From Zygnema cylindricum (lineage: Eukaryota; Streptophyta; Zygnematophyceae; Zygnematales; Zygnemataceae), in assembly GCA_037447655.1 (NCBI GenBank), contig JBBHKE010001395.1, positions 310,001-374,000 of the forward strand: a DNA stretch of 64,000 bases. The letters are read 5' to 3'. Both the position numbers and the translations under genes were made by a program. This document shows positions 32,516-43,700 of the stretch, in pieces. The notes beneath the pieces are model-generated. The model saw nothing but the letters and a program-made list of their open reading frames with translations. It was not told the DNA's origin and did no database searches. The number at the start of each line of letters is the position of its first letter. Position 1 is the stretch's first letter.

Positions 32516-34430
32516 AGTTTTGTCTTGACTGTGAGGAACTACTCTCCGAGGAACTGCTCAAAATTTTCACCACCCCTCCCATCGGTCAAACCACCCGGGC
32601 TCGATTTGTCCAGGCCACTCTTTGAACCAACTCCTTCTTCACCTTCAACTCATGGAGATCATGAAGAGCAAGGAGTTCCTTACGACCAGGGCGACGAGGA
32701 TCTGCCAACACTGTAGGGTCTATTAGAATTTTTGCCCTGGGGATCTAGGACCTAGTATGAAAACCAACCTCCGAAAGATGGCCAAGGACTGGCTCCCTAT
32801 GGACCAACCTCTTGTTTCGAGAAGTGGGGGGCACTTTCCTTTTCTCCTCGGCTTAGGCCCGGGAAGCCTCGGCCAAGGGGGGAACTGCTCAGGTGTGAGG
32901 ACGAGAGGAGGCGGAGGAGCGATCCCCTCGGCTGGTCCCTTGGGTGGAGAATCAAACATGGAGGCCCGTTGGACCGCTTACTCGGGTCGGGGAGAACTCC
33001 CCCCTGGTGGTAACCCTTCCTGACTACTTTTCTCCTCGTGCGTGAGGCTGGAGTTTCACCTATCCTGAGCCTCTCCTTCCCCCATAGGATGATAACAACT
33101 GGAAAGGGGAAGTAAATATAGAATGGAAATCCTAACTCCCTTCCACAAAGAGATGTTCCAACGTCAAAGCTCCTACCTCCTCTAATCAGAGTAGACAGGT
33201 GGCTTTTCAGTAGTGTGTTGATCCTCTGAAAGTCGGGCAAATGTGCCCTCAAAACCCACTATTATGGTACAAAAGATTATAGGAGTTTATTCCGGCCGAA
33301 ACGCCAACGAAGCCAAAAAGACTACCAGAGAGGACAAAATATACTCCCACGCAGAAATAATGAAAAATAAATAGAATTGGCCGATTCAGATTTAACAATA
33401 TGACCTTGCCCCATAAAATGGAATAAAAGATAGAATTAAGAATAATGGCAGAGCAAGCGCAACTTACCTCGGAAACCAACGCTGAGACAAGAGTAGACGA
33501 AATCTCTCCAGGTGGCACCGAAAATAGATACGATCCTCCTTCACCCCTCGGTTTCTGTAGCTTGGAACCGACAAGACTCTTTTCGGTTTCAATAGCAAAA
33601 AGTCAAGATCGCCCAAAGGATTCATAGTTCCAACTACCGAACTATGATCTCCACACAAGACAGATTCAAAACCAAAATGGCAATAGAGTCACACACTCAA
33701 GCAAGACAAAGATTCTCCAAAAGAAGATTTGTTTCAAATTTTATGAGGGTTTTCACAGGAGACAGTACTGAAGAGCAACTTGTCTCATTCGTGCCGAAGT
33801 GTCTTATACATCAAAGTTTTTCCAATCTTAGGTGCAAAAGGTCAACGTTATGCTATTAACCAATGAGCGGGAAGCAAGTGTCATTGAACTGAGATAAGAC
33901 AAAAAATAATTCGTACCACACTTGGGCAAAAAGCTTTACCCCAGATTTTGGCTAAATCCGCGGCCGGAAGTCATAATTTGTTCCACTATTATAAGACAAA
34001 GGACTGAAAAAGACATGAAAATGCCAAACATTGACCCGATGTCATTAATGGACCAAAAGTCAGCTGGACCTGAACTTAATTCCTACTGACAGCTAACAAC
34101 ATAATCTGGATGACAATCCGAAAAGTTACGTGGCAACCCACAATGTACCCCCCACGAGGGCTAGTGGCAACTGGTCCTAGGTAACGCAATTGTAATTTTT
34201 GAGGCGAAGGAACTCGGTCGCCGGCCTCTGTTAGGCGCAAAATAAAGTGCGTTCCGCTCAGTTGAGGAAATACAAGAATCTGGTCCGGTTTGGTGCTCCC
34301 CTTTTTCTGTACTCGGATAATTGTATAGGGTTGAAAGAGGCCTGGAAATCCCTGGGTAAAATAAAGGTGTGTCGGAAACGCACACGAGCTTGACATAGCA
34401 TCTGCCTATTGGCTCACCTCAAGGAACACT
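32516..34430. other. Unidentified GC-richer block
   Basis: Only short frames are present. On the plus strand 32510-32716 reads KPPGLDLSRPLFEPTPSSPS...YDQGDEDLPTL, and after a stop the same frame continues as QPPKDGQGLAPYGPTSCFEKWG. Base composition differs from the flanking AT-rich DNA. I recognise no protein family and no repeat ends. It could be an old transposon or gag-like remnant. Confidence 0.3.
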
Positions 34431-34435
34431 ATTTA

Positions 34436-34458
34436 AAATCACCTCGCGAGGTGATTTT
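34436..34458. repeat. Short near-perfect palindrome
   Basis: AAATCACCTCG is followed directly by CGAGGTGATTT. With arms of 11 bases and no loop, it could extrude as a cruciform. No gene abuts it. Confidence 0.8.
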
Positions 34459-34459
34459 T

Positions 34460-35688
34460 TTAGAGTTGAAGATGAGCTGGAGGGACGCGAAAGTGGGTCG
34501 AAACGCGCTAGGCGACAAATTACATTGCGCTAGACGACAAACCGCAGTACATATAAAGTTTCAAGGTAATGCAACTTGTACGGTGGTAATTTCAATTTTT
34601 TGGTCCGGCTGCAGATTTCACCTTTTTTCCTAAGTTATGGAGGAAAAAGACAGAAAATAAATGTAACTTTAGCACATGGGAAAATGCCCTAAGGTCCCAA
34701 ATATCTCCAAAGCAAATGGCGTGAAATTACCAGTTGGGTCTCGGTACGCGTAGTCACGTTTTTTTGGAGGCCACTGCATCCCGAGCCACAACACTAGCAT
34801 GCAATGAAGTACATTAAATGAACTTAGGAGAACAGTGGGACATGCGCATTTAAGACACAAATCAAATTGACCTCGTATGTACAGTCCGCGTATAATTGAT
34901 TCCACACATAAAACAAATGGTGAAATACCAGACAACGAAGTATAACGACCACTATAATAGTTTGTAGGGCATCTCTTTGCTCACTTTTCTTAAACTAATA
35001 CCCAAAATTGATCATCACCTATACCATTTCCTATAGTGCCACTCCTATGTCACCGCGCTTTCGATATAGAGGTGAGATACACTACAACAATATCTTACAA
35101 AGTCTAAAGGTGAGACACTAGATGTTGTACGTGCGATTATAGGGCATTGACTTTGTTAACCGTATTATGTTTTAGACTATGTTGTTGTTGTATCTTCTTG
35201 TAGTTGTTCTATGACGTGAACAACGAGTTAAGTATGATCCAAACAACCCCTTGGGATAATATGTGTGCTCATATAAAGATAGCGAGTCCAAGCGCTAATT
35301 AATTATCTTAATAGCATCACAACGTGTAACATGCCCAAATGGATTGTTTGACTATGAGTGAGTTTTTCCAATTTTGTTTTACTTTTCCTTTCCATTATCC
35401 ATATGTACCATCGCATCTTTGTGACATAGCTCGTTGTCATTATTTCAATTGATTTCCCACCATTGAAATAATAGAGAAAATCGATGTTATGTATCTCTCT
35501 CTCTCTCTAAAATTGCAAAACCATTGGAATTTGAAGGTCACTTAACCATATAGAAACGGTGTGGGATTTCAACTTTTGACAAGTAGCTTTCCGATCCTTG
35601 GAAAATTTGAAGACACTTCGACCAAGTGTCAAATTTTTTAAGCTTTGATTTTCTCATAAGTATGTTTTTGGGAATTGTTTGTTCACAG
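34460..35688. other. AT-rich intergenic sequence
   Basis: I see no gene or transposon ends. A short CT microsatellite lies at about 35497-35511. The missing upstream subtilase exons (signal peptide and I9 propeptide) would be expected here, but I could not find them. Confidence 0.4.
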
Positions 35689-37136
35689 GAATGGATGAAG
35701 TCGTTTCTGTGAGACCGGACAGAAAATACAATCTTTTAACCACATATACCCCAACTTATTTGGGATTAAACAATCCGAATACTTCTAATCCTCCTGGCCT
35801 TTACTCGAAAACAAATGGATCGGGCATGATCATCGGCATGCTGGATGGCGGTATGCTAACTGAAACTATGATTACTAAAAGTTGCAGAAAAAAGATAAGA
35901 AGAAAACTGGTGGTTTGCTGCTTTTTTTTCCGTCGAGTGTTTTGCGGTTCATAAACATATAAAATGTCCAAAATAGTGCCATTTGGTCTAGAATGGAAAA
36001 AAAGAGTTCAAATCAGATAAATGAAGAGGTGATTCTTTTGCAATTGTTGGAAAAAAGGATGTTTGTGAAAAATTATTCAGGATGGACTCCTTGTGTGTAC
36101 CACATTGAGGCTGGCTGGCCTGAGGGATACACCGATTCCGTACAAGCGCTTAGATACAAAATCAGTTGGTAGATAGTGTGTAAGACTGAAAGAAACTAGG
36201 TCCCAGGTTCGATCCTCGGGCTTGCCATTTTCCAATATTTACCTTTGGCGCCCGTGCGATAAATCGAATATCGTCGATTTTAACAAGTTTTTCAACGAGG
36301 TTGAAAAATACCTTAAACGATATTTCTTTGTTTTAAATGACTTCAGGAATATGGCCTGAACATCCGAGCTTTAGCGATGTTGGAATGCCTCCACCTCCGA
36401 TGAAATTCAATGGAACTTGTCAAACTGGTGAACAATGGAATGCAAGTAATTGTAATAAGTAAGGATCTGAACCTCATTAAAAATATTAACATAAAAATTT
36501 TTAACACCTATCCCTACCTCTCCTTGTTTCCCATCTCTACCTCTCTTTTTTTTCTTACTCCACTTTTCCTTTAGCACATGACCACATCACCCATTTTCCC
36601 ATAGTTATCCGTCGCCCTCTTTTTCTCCATCTCTAACTTTGTCATTTCACTAATCCACTCTCTTCTTCCAAGCTTTAACCCTCGTTTTTTCCCCTCTTTA
36701 CGTTTGTATTTTTCCTGGACCTACCTCTTCCTTTGCCATAAGCATTCAAAAACCCAACACCGTTCGTAATTTCTTTTCCACTTGTTGTATCAATTCAAAT
36801 TATTCCCACGTTAACGTTTCTAGATCCACGTAAATTTACACTAGGACTATCATCGCTCATTACTTCTAAACTCAATACATTTTCGCGTATTAATGTTGTC
36901 GTATCCACAATATTTTGCAGCAAAATTATTGGCGCTCGATATTTTTATAATGGCATATCAACTAAACCTTATTATGAATATCTCTCGGCTCGTGATGGTA
37001 ACGGACATGGAACCCACACAGCCTCCACCGCCGCATGATCAATCGTACAAAATATGACTAAAATGTGACTTTATCGGGGTTTTATATAGGTGAAGCTCGA
37101 GGAATTGCTAACGGGGCTCATTTATCCATCTATAAG
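35689..37136 (+). pseudogene. Subtilisin-like protease (S8, plant SBT type), fragment
   Basis: Four exon pieces: 35689-35850, 36347-36458, from 36921 to about 36995, and 37090-37136. The acceptors TTCACAG, CTTCAG, TTTGCAG and TATATAG and the donors at 35851, 36459 and 37137 are visible. Joined in phase they read [72 protein letters not shown] and GEARGIANGAHLSIYK. The catalytic Asp (LDGG, usually LDTG) and His (GHGTHT) are present. Exon 3 has no donor and meets TGA after TAA, so about 15-20 residues that normally follow are missing. The Asn and Ser (GTSMS) blocks and the 5' signal/propeptide exons are absent from the window. Enzymes of this family are secreted serine proteases; this copy is most likely a dead fragment. 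Confidence 0.75.
36110..36245 (+). mobile_element. tRNA-derived SINE-like insertion in subtilase intron 1
   Basis: AGTTGGTAGATAGTG (A-box-like, about 36163-36177) is followed about 35 bp later by GGTCCCAGGTTCGATCCTCGG (36203-36224), a clear T-arm/B-box. Ends and target duplication are not clear. It could also be a decayed tRNA pseudogene. Confidence 0.5.
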
Positions 37137-37139
37137 GTA

Positions 37140-38270
37140 ATCATGTCGGCAAAAATTGCAAAATAAACAGGTGTTATTCGTATGAAAAAAAACGTAATAA
37201 AAAAGACCATGTAGTGACTTTGCAGTGCAATCTTAAACACACATAAATATATATACATGTATATATATACGTATTTGTACATTTATGTATATTACACATA
37301 TACATATATACATCTATAAAGTAAACATGTCAAAAACCGAAAAACAAATAAAAGTTACCTGCATTGGAATAAACGTAAAAGAAAAGACCAGGGCGTGCTT
37401 TTTCCACTCCGTTCTTACAAACATATAGATATTGTATGCGTGTGCGTGTCCATGTTTGTCTTCTTTTAAGAAGATGTCGTTTTTATGTTTTTTTCCATAA
37501 AGCCGAAGAAAAAGAAGCTCTGAACCACTGCAACACATAACAATAACGTTCCTCCAAAATAAAGTCCCTCTTTTTACTCAATTATATAAACTGCCAATTA
37601 CATATGTTCAGTTAATAATTCCTCCTACGACGTCAACATTTAAGTGTGTTGCCACGTGAAAACCGCACGCGGACGCGAACTAACATTTCACATGAACTTG
37701 AAAGTCCGTATAGGACCAGGACCGAAGTCCGCCGTGCATGAAACAAAAGGCGCGTACGGATTCGTACCAATGTACGGAAAAAAAGCAGACTGAACCGTCG
37801 ATGTCCAATTCAAACGGAATTTAACTTTTTAGACGAAAACTACAGAGTATTCGTCTTTTTCATACTTTTCGTAAAATTTGTGTAAATTTCGCTATACGGC
37901 CATGTACAATAACGTACAAAAAGCGTAATCTTAGAAAATCCTAAAAAAATCTTAAAAAGTACGGAAATTTATCAGAAATGTACAAAATTGTATAAAAGTG
38001 TACCCTAAAAAACCTAATATTACGAAATATCTACGGTACCCGTACTGAAATATATAAAGAACGTACGACAATGTTCCTTGGAAACCCTAAAAAAGCCCAA
38101 AAAATATCCCTAAAATGTACGAACAGCGACGGACATTGTACGTAATTGTAAAAATATTGTACGGGTACAAACATTTTATTTACTTTTCATCATCGTTTGA
38201 TGCGTACCGTATATAGTGTTCGTTAGTTTATACCGTGCGTAATATGCGCACGGGACATCTATGGACTGAA
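37140..38270. repeat. AT-rich flank and GTAC-rich dispersed repeat
   Basis: An AT/TATACATA-rich stretch (37240-37320) precedes sequence densely dotted with GTACG motifs (about 37650-38270). The latter shares blocks in the same order with 53390-54240 (AGAAATGTACA, AAAGTGTACC, CGTACGACAATGT, GCGCACGGGACATCTATGG). No coding sequence is visible. Confidence 0.55.
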
Positions 38271-38505
38271 CACATTTGTTAGACTGCCGCCATTTACAAC
38301 CACCATATTTATCTGTACGGTCCGTACAACTATCGCCAATAGTTATCGATATCGGTGTTATCGCCGATAATAACCGATAATTATCGGTTTTTTATCGGCG
38401 ATAACACCGATGGCGATATATCGTACCAATATATCGATTATCGGGTACCCAAAAAAAGGTCCATATCGGTTATCGGTAAATCCTTACCGATACACAACAC
38501 TACAA
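38271..38505. mobile_element. hAT-type terminus with TATCGG subterminal repeats
   Basis: GACTGCCGCCATTTACAACCACCAT, then many ATATCGG/CCGATA motifs, ending TACCGATACACAACACTA. The inverted counterpart begins at 55709 (TAGGGTTGTGTACCGGTAAGG). Subterminal hexamer clusters are typical of hAT ends. It contains a large perfect palindrome (38351-38411). Confidence 0.55.
38351..38411. repeat. 61-bp nested palindrome
   Basis: ATCGGTGTTATCGCCGATAA (38351-38370) and its exact reverse complement (38392-38411) enclose a second perfect palindrome, AACCGATAATTATCGGTT (38372-38389). Confidence 0.9.
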
Positions 38506-39000
38506 AAAATATAGTGTTGAGATATTGTAAAACTTTGCATATCATATGCCCATTTTAATTCACATGGACCTTATTTAGCCTTAAAATTGTCATTTGGCAT
38601 AGTATGTGACTGATAAAAAATCATCGATTTTATCTAACACGTTCATTGCTTAAAATTATCCAGAAAATTATCACAAATTTGGCAAAATTTATCTATAAAA
38701 ATATTGGTTGATCAGATTCAACACCATGCCACCGTAATTACCGGATTGCTCAAAATTGTGAGCCAGGTGGTGTCAATTTAATAAGATGGTGAGTCTAAAT
38801 AAATGTTATGGGATTTTGTAACCAATAGTTTTGACATAATTTGAGTGGCTATGCCATTAATTTAACAAAATTCTGAAAATATAAAAACTAACATCATACT
38901 TTGTTTTCTGCGTTCCCGAACGTTTGTCCGCAGACAAACATGAAAAGGTAACTTAATACCTTTTTACCACAAAGGGGCTAAAAAAGTTAATGTTACCTTA
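38506..39000. other. AT-rich sequence without recognised content
   Basis: No coding frame or repeat boundary recognised. Confidence 0.35.
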
Positions 39001-40372
39001 TTACTTTGGCGTTACATTGTTACATTTACATCAATACAAATTTTTTTCTTTTTTGCAACAATGTCAAAAAGATAACCCGATGTTAAAAAATCGAATTGTG
39101 ACATTGCGACTAGATTTGGATTTAAAAATTTACTTTCACGACCTCTAAGTATTACACAAATCACGTCGAAACTACTAAAGAGCATGAGGTTAAGTACCTT
39201 AAATTCCTTTTCGTTCTCCTCTAGAATTGTTTCTCTATTGAAGAGTTGCTCCACAATTATGTTATAACTCTTAGATGATGCATCGATAGACTCACTCAGC
39301 TTGATTCTGAATTGGGTGACATTGAAAGAAACGTATTGACCTCTACTTTTAAACCACTTTTCAAATTGATTTTTGAGAGCCTTCTAGCACTTGAACGCCA
39401 GTTTAGGTGTCAAAAAGTGGTCATAGACCTATGTTGTGCATAACTACATCAGTGTGGTGATAGCGATCCAATTGTGTATTTTCTGAAGTCTCCTCGCTTT
39501 TCGATCCGAGATGGGAATCTATTCCTCTCGTTGTTGACCACCTTTTAGAGGCACAGCTGCACCATTTGCATATACTTATTCCACACTTAAAATAATTTGT
39601 CTCATTAAGCAAAACTATCTTCGTGGGCATCCATTGAACTTTCTCATTGTCATCACCCCACTCATCAAGGTCGGGATCTGTTAACTTACGTAAATAATAC
39701 CGATCGATACCCGGATGTGGGGTGTATCCACATAAGAATACATAAAAAAATGGACTCACCAGCCACAATGTCAGTGTTGATGACATGGTAGTTACCGCTT
39801 TCACAGAATGGTCCTAAGTTGAAATCTTGGTCGGCTCATCATTCCTTTTCATGGGATTGTCTATTGTATCCCTCGATTGTTCTACAAATCTGTATCCCTC
39901 GATTGTTCTACAAATCTCAATAGAAAGATCATCTACAACGAATTTTTGTTTTCTAATTTTTCACTTTTTCTCTTCCTCATTTACCACTTCACTATCCGAA
40001 TTACTTGGATTGGGATCCGGCTCCTAAAGATTTGAGGTTTCCCTTCCCATTTGACTTCGAGATTCGTTGGTCGACGTAACGGAATAAACCTTCGAACAAA
40101 TTTTGGCGACTTTATTTGGAGGTGCTTACATTGTCACTTGTCTCCTCAACCTTTTGATAGAATGGATTCTTTGGAAGAGAAGCCTCATAGTTAGCCCCTC
40201 CAAAGCTATTTCTTTTTCATTCGGATTTGGTGAAGCGTCTGGTAGATCAGGTCGATGCGGTGGAGGTGCAACTGATAGAGAGGGAGTCCAAACTGATTTC
40301 TTCTTCTTCCGCCCATGGAGGCCACACTCGCCACTCTAAATATTCAGAAAAAACGCGCATCCTCCGATACCA
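39000..40372 (-). pseudogene. Degraded copia gag (older element outside family D)
   Basis: Minus-strand fragments match family D Gag in order: LFRYVDQRI (about 40075), VLLNETNYFKCGIS (about 39600), and FEKWFKSRGQYVSFN...SYNIIVEQLFNRETILEENEKEFKVLNLM (39370-39180), the last corresponding to RFNIILEQLLNNGRV...LSVFLNALP. Many stops and shifts. A primer-binding-site relic TGGTATCGGA is visible on the minus strand at 40372-40363. Confidence 0.6.
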
Positions 40373-40374
40373 AT

Positions 40375-40548
40375 TGATGGATCAATTATAAAATACACGA
40401 TTATCAAGAATTCACTCTCACACAAGAGGAAGCCTAAATAAATCACCACGTAGAGGAAAGAGCCATCCAGCAAAAGTCCTTAATATATCACTGAATTTTT
40501 TTCTCCAAAAGGCATAACCCCTCTCTTCTCTCATTCACTCCTTACTCT
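40375..40548 (-). repeat. LTR piece of the older element (continues after 45752)
   Basis: Begins TGATGG next to the primer-binding-site relic and is split by family D at 40548. The continuation CCAACACTTTCAG runs from 45752 for perhaps 300 bp; I could not fix its far end. Confidence 0.5.
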
Positions 40549-41211
40549 TGTAGGATCTTAAGCAAAAGAGTTTCACTTAAAATAATTCACAAAACATAAA
40601 TCATTTACACAGTGGAAGCTTATAAAAGAAAAGAGGAATATTCAGCCAAAAAGATTTATAAGGGTTCTTAGCCGAAGCCTCTTTACATCATCTCTCTTAT
40701 CTCTTCTCTCTCTTCTCTATCCTCTTTTAATAATGTCTTACTCCAAGATTAATCCTCTATGATTCAATCATGTAAAATTCAATTGATAGATTACTCTGCA
40801 CATGTACACTGCTGCCTTTATACTCGCTACTCTACTTAAGAGACAACAAGAAACGACAAGCAGAACTTAGCGTAGCGACGAAGTTAGTCCCTAGCTGACT
40901 GTGCACTCTTCATTGAAAGCTCCACGAAGGAAGGCGCACACGCTTCTTCCTTCAAAACCGCTAACTCCAAATGTTGACTTTATCCGTGTCGCCCCACGAA
41001 CACACCTGCGCGCAAAATGTAACACCTGCGCACGAAACAAACAACTACAAACAAGTGACGCGAAACGAAATAGAACATTTCGTTCGCGGACAACAAAAGT
41101 ATTGCCCCGAGACATCGTACTTTTTATATGATGACGCGACAGCTTGCGTCAAACAAATACAAGTTGGTATGACGCTTCGCGGAAATACCGGGAAACGACA
41201 ATAATCGAACA
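40549..41211 (-). repeat. Family D 3' LTR
   Basis: 663 bp, minus orientation, starting TGTTCGATTATTGTCG at 41211. It includes a pyrimidine-rich CTCTT tract and ends AAGATCCTACA at 40549. Confidence 0.92.
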
Positions 41212-41244
41212 ATCCCCCTCTTATTGTCGGAATCGCCAAACTCT

Positions 41245-41886
41245 TCAACATAATCCAAGTTTTGGTCGCCCCCTCTCAAATACATCATGTGTAGTAGCCT
41301 TCATCAACAAATCAGCCGCCTCCTCTTTTGTTGGTACGTACGAAAATTCAACCTCGTTCGCCGAAACCAAATCTCTTACAAAATGCCATTGGATCTTGAT
41401 GTGTTTCGTCCTCTTGTGAAACACTAGATTTTTCGCCAACGTCATCCATTTCTTTCCTGCAAAGGAGAGACACCTTTCGGTACCTTCATGTATACCTCTT
41501 CCTCCAACTCACCATTTAAAAAACGCGGTCTCCACGTCCATTTGATGGACGTACTTTTTTCCCATCGCTGCAAGTGCGATAATAATCCGTAGTGAATCGA
41601 ATTTCACCACGGGAGCATAAGTCTCCTTAAAATCGATTCCCTCATATTGATGGAACCCTTTACACACAAGCCTCGCCTTGTACTTAATTATTTTACCCGA
41701 CGCTTCAGTTTTGGTTTTAAAGACCCACTTTGCATCAATCGCCTTTTTCCCCTCCGGTAATTTCACTTTCTCAAAAGTTCGATTATCAACCACCGACTTA
41801 AATTCTTTCTCCCACGTCGGTTTCCACTTACTCTCCCAATAAACCGACCTCCTAGCCTCGACATAAGATTGAGGGTCGCCGGTCAT
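41245..41886 (-). pseudogene. Family D RT/RNase H remnant with internal deletion
   Basis: RT N-terminal part AIDAKWVFKTKTEASGKIIKYKARL, FKETYAPVVKFDSLR, VHQMDVETAFF (41886-41512). After a one-base shift comes ELEEEVYMKVPKGVSPLQ, then a jump near 41450 directly to the RNase H tail NLVFHKRTKHIKIQWHF and ADLLMKA. The YVDD palm and RNase H active site are deleted. Confidence 0.88.
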
Positions 41887-43700
41887 ATTTTCCGTAAGTG
41901 ATTGCTACAAAAGAAACTCCGTCTCCTTAGCATCGGAAAGAAAATAATCCGAATTCGATACATTTTTTCCCCTTTTCGATCGTAAGTGAGTTTCTCCGGT
42001 TTCTTCCCCTTTGTAATCCGAGAGCTCCTCCTAATAACTTGCTCCTCCTCCTTTTCCTCTTCCTCTTCCTCAAATTCAATTTCAATTTCCTTCTCACTCG
42101 ATTTAGAACTCAATTTAGAACTTTGAGATTTCTGAATGTTCGAAAGCACTCGAGAATAAAAAGATCCATTACTCTTACTTTCAAATTCAATTTCAACCGA
42201 ATTCTTCAAATTCTTTTTCTTAGTTTTCTCATTCGGTTCCACATCGGATTCCGAATCCCCAATGAACGGAAAACTCTCAATTTCACTCTCCTCATAAAAA
42301 TCGAAATTTTCTTTAAAATTCCCAACGAAATTCATGGCAGATTTGAGATCCTCATGAAAATCCACATTCCGAGATTCCTCGACGGTGTGACGAGCCGGAT
42401 CATATACTCCGTATAAACTCCCCTTCGCACTATATCCAATAAAAATTCCCGGCCAACTCCTTGGTGTAAATTTCCCTTTCCTCTTAATTGATTCCACATA
42501 AACCGTAGCATGGCATCCCCAAATTCTCAAATGATGAACCGTTGGCTTTCTACCACTCCATAACTCTTCCGGTGTTTTACTTCCAGTAACCGAAGGGAGT
42601 CTTCGGTTACAAATGTAATTTGCCGTAAGAATCACATCTCCCCACAAAAACATCTCTCGTCCAGAGCTATGAACCATCGCACGGACCATTTTTTGTAAGG
42701 TACGATTCTTCCTCTCGGCCACTCCATTTGACTCTGGAGAATAAGGTGTCGTGAATTGATGCCTTATCCCCCACTCCTTACAATACACCTCAAAAACAAC
42801 AAACTCCCCTCCATTATTTGAGTGAATGGACTTAATTTTCTTATCAATTTGCCGTTTCTTTAAATTTTTCAAGTGCATCCGATTTCTTTTTCAATAAATA
42901 CACCCATGACTTCCGGGAGAAGTCATCAACAATAACCAAAGTATACTTATTACCTCCAATTGTCTCGGGTTCAATATGTCCACAAAGATCGATGTGAACA
43001 ACCTCCACAGGACTTTGAGCTCGATGCTTGATGTCTTTATTCGGATGAGATTTCCAAATTTGACGTCTTTTGCTACATCCTCCGCATCCATTCACCTTCT
43101 CACCGGATGCGAGGTCCAAACCCCTCACCAAAGAATGACGAATCATCTTCTTCAAACTTACCTCGGATGTGTGACACATTCGATGATGCCATAAGGTAAG
43201 ATCACCTTTCAACTCCGAAATTTGGTGTGAAATTCCCTCGGTGGGAACTTTAGATTTCGGCCTCCTCCATAAGAGCCGACTATGATTCGCATCCGTTACA
43301 ACTCCTTCTCCAATTACATTCCCCTTCTCATTCCAAATCACAATAGCAACTCCTTCTCCAATTACATTCCCCTTCTCATTCCAAATCACAATAGATTGAT
43401 CACCTCTCGCAATTAAACTTCCACCAATCCGTTGAATTTGTGGAACACTTAACAAATTGACCGAACCGTCCGGAATGCAAAGAGTATTTTGAAGACGATA
43501 CTCCGCCGATTTTTCCTTCCCATCGTTATCCCATGAAAGAAGATCAAGTCGAACTGTGCCAACCGTACCAACCGAAATGACATGGCCGCTTGCAACCGTA
43601 ATAAACTTTGGAACCGTGAGTTCCCTCATATCATCAAACAAGTTAGCATCCGTGCAAACATGGTGAGATGCCCCCGTATCAATAATCCACTCCTTCTCTA
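41883..43700 (-). pseudogene. Family D protease and integrase
   Basis: Protease WIIDTGASHHVC (about 43695-43660), then LLSVPQIQRIGG. The integrase zinc domain is LWHHRMCHTSEVSLKKM...CGGCSKRRQIW and the first catalytic Asp is in VVHIDLCGHIEPE. A frameshift at about 42860 follows. The second catalytic site reads SNNGGEF where SDNGGEF is expected. The third region is TPYSPESNGVAERKNRTL. An acidic tail EIEIEFEEEEEEKEEEQ precedes RT. A 16-residue duplication (VIWNEKGNVIGEGVAI, twice) lies at 43394-43301. Confidence 0.9.

Noticed and set aside
35679-35688. Subtilase start at TTG 35679
   Set aside because: The family needs a signal and propeptide upstream, and a 3' splice acceptor lies at 35682-35688.
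38030-38115. Interstitial telomere repeat (CCCTAAA-like)
   Set aside because: Only isolated ACCCTAAA-type heptamers occur, never in tandem.
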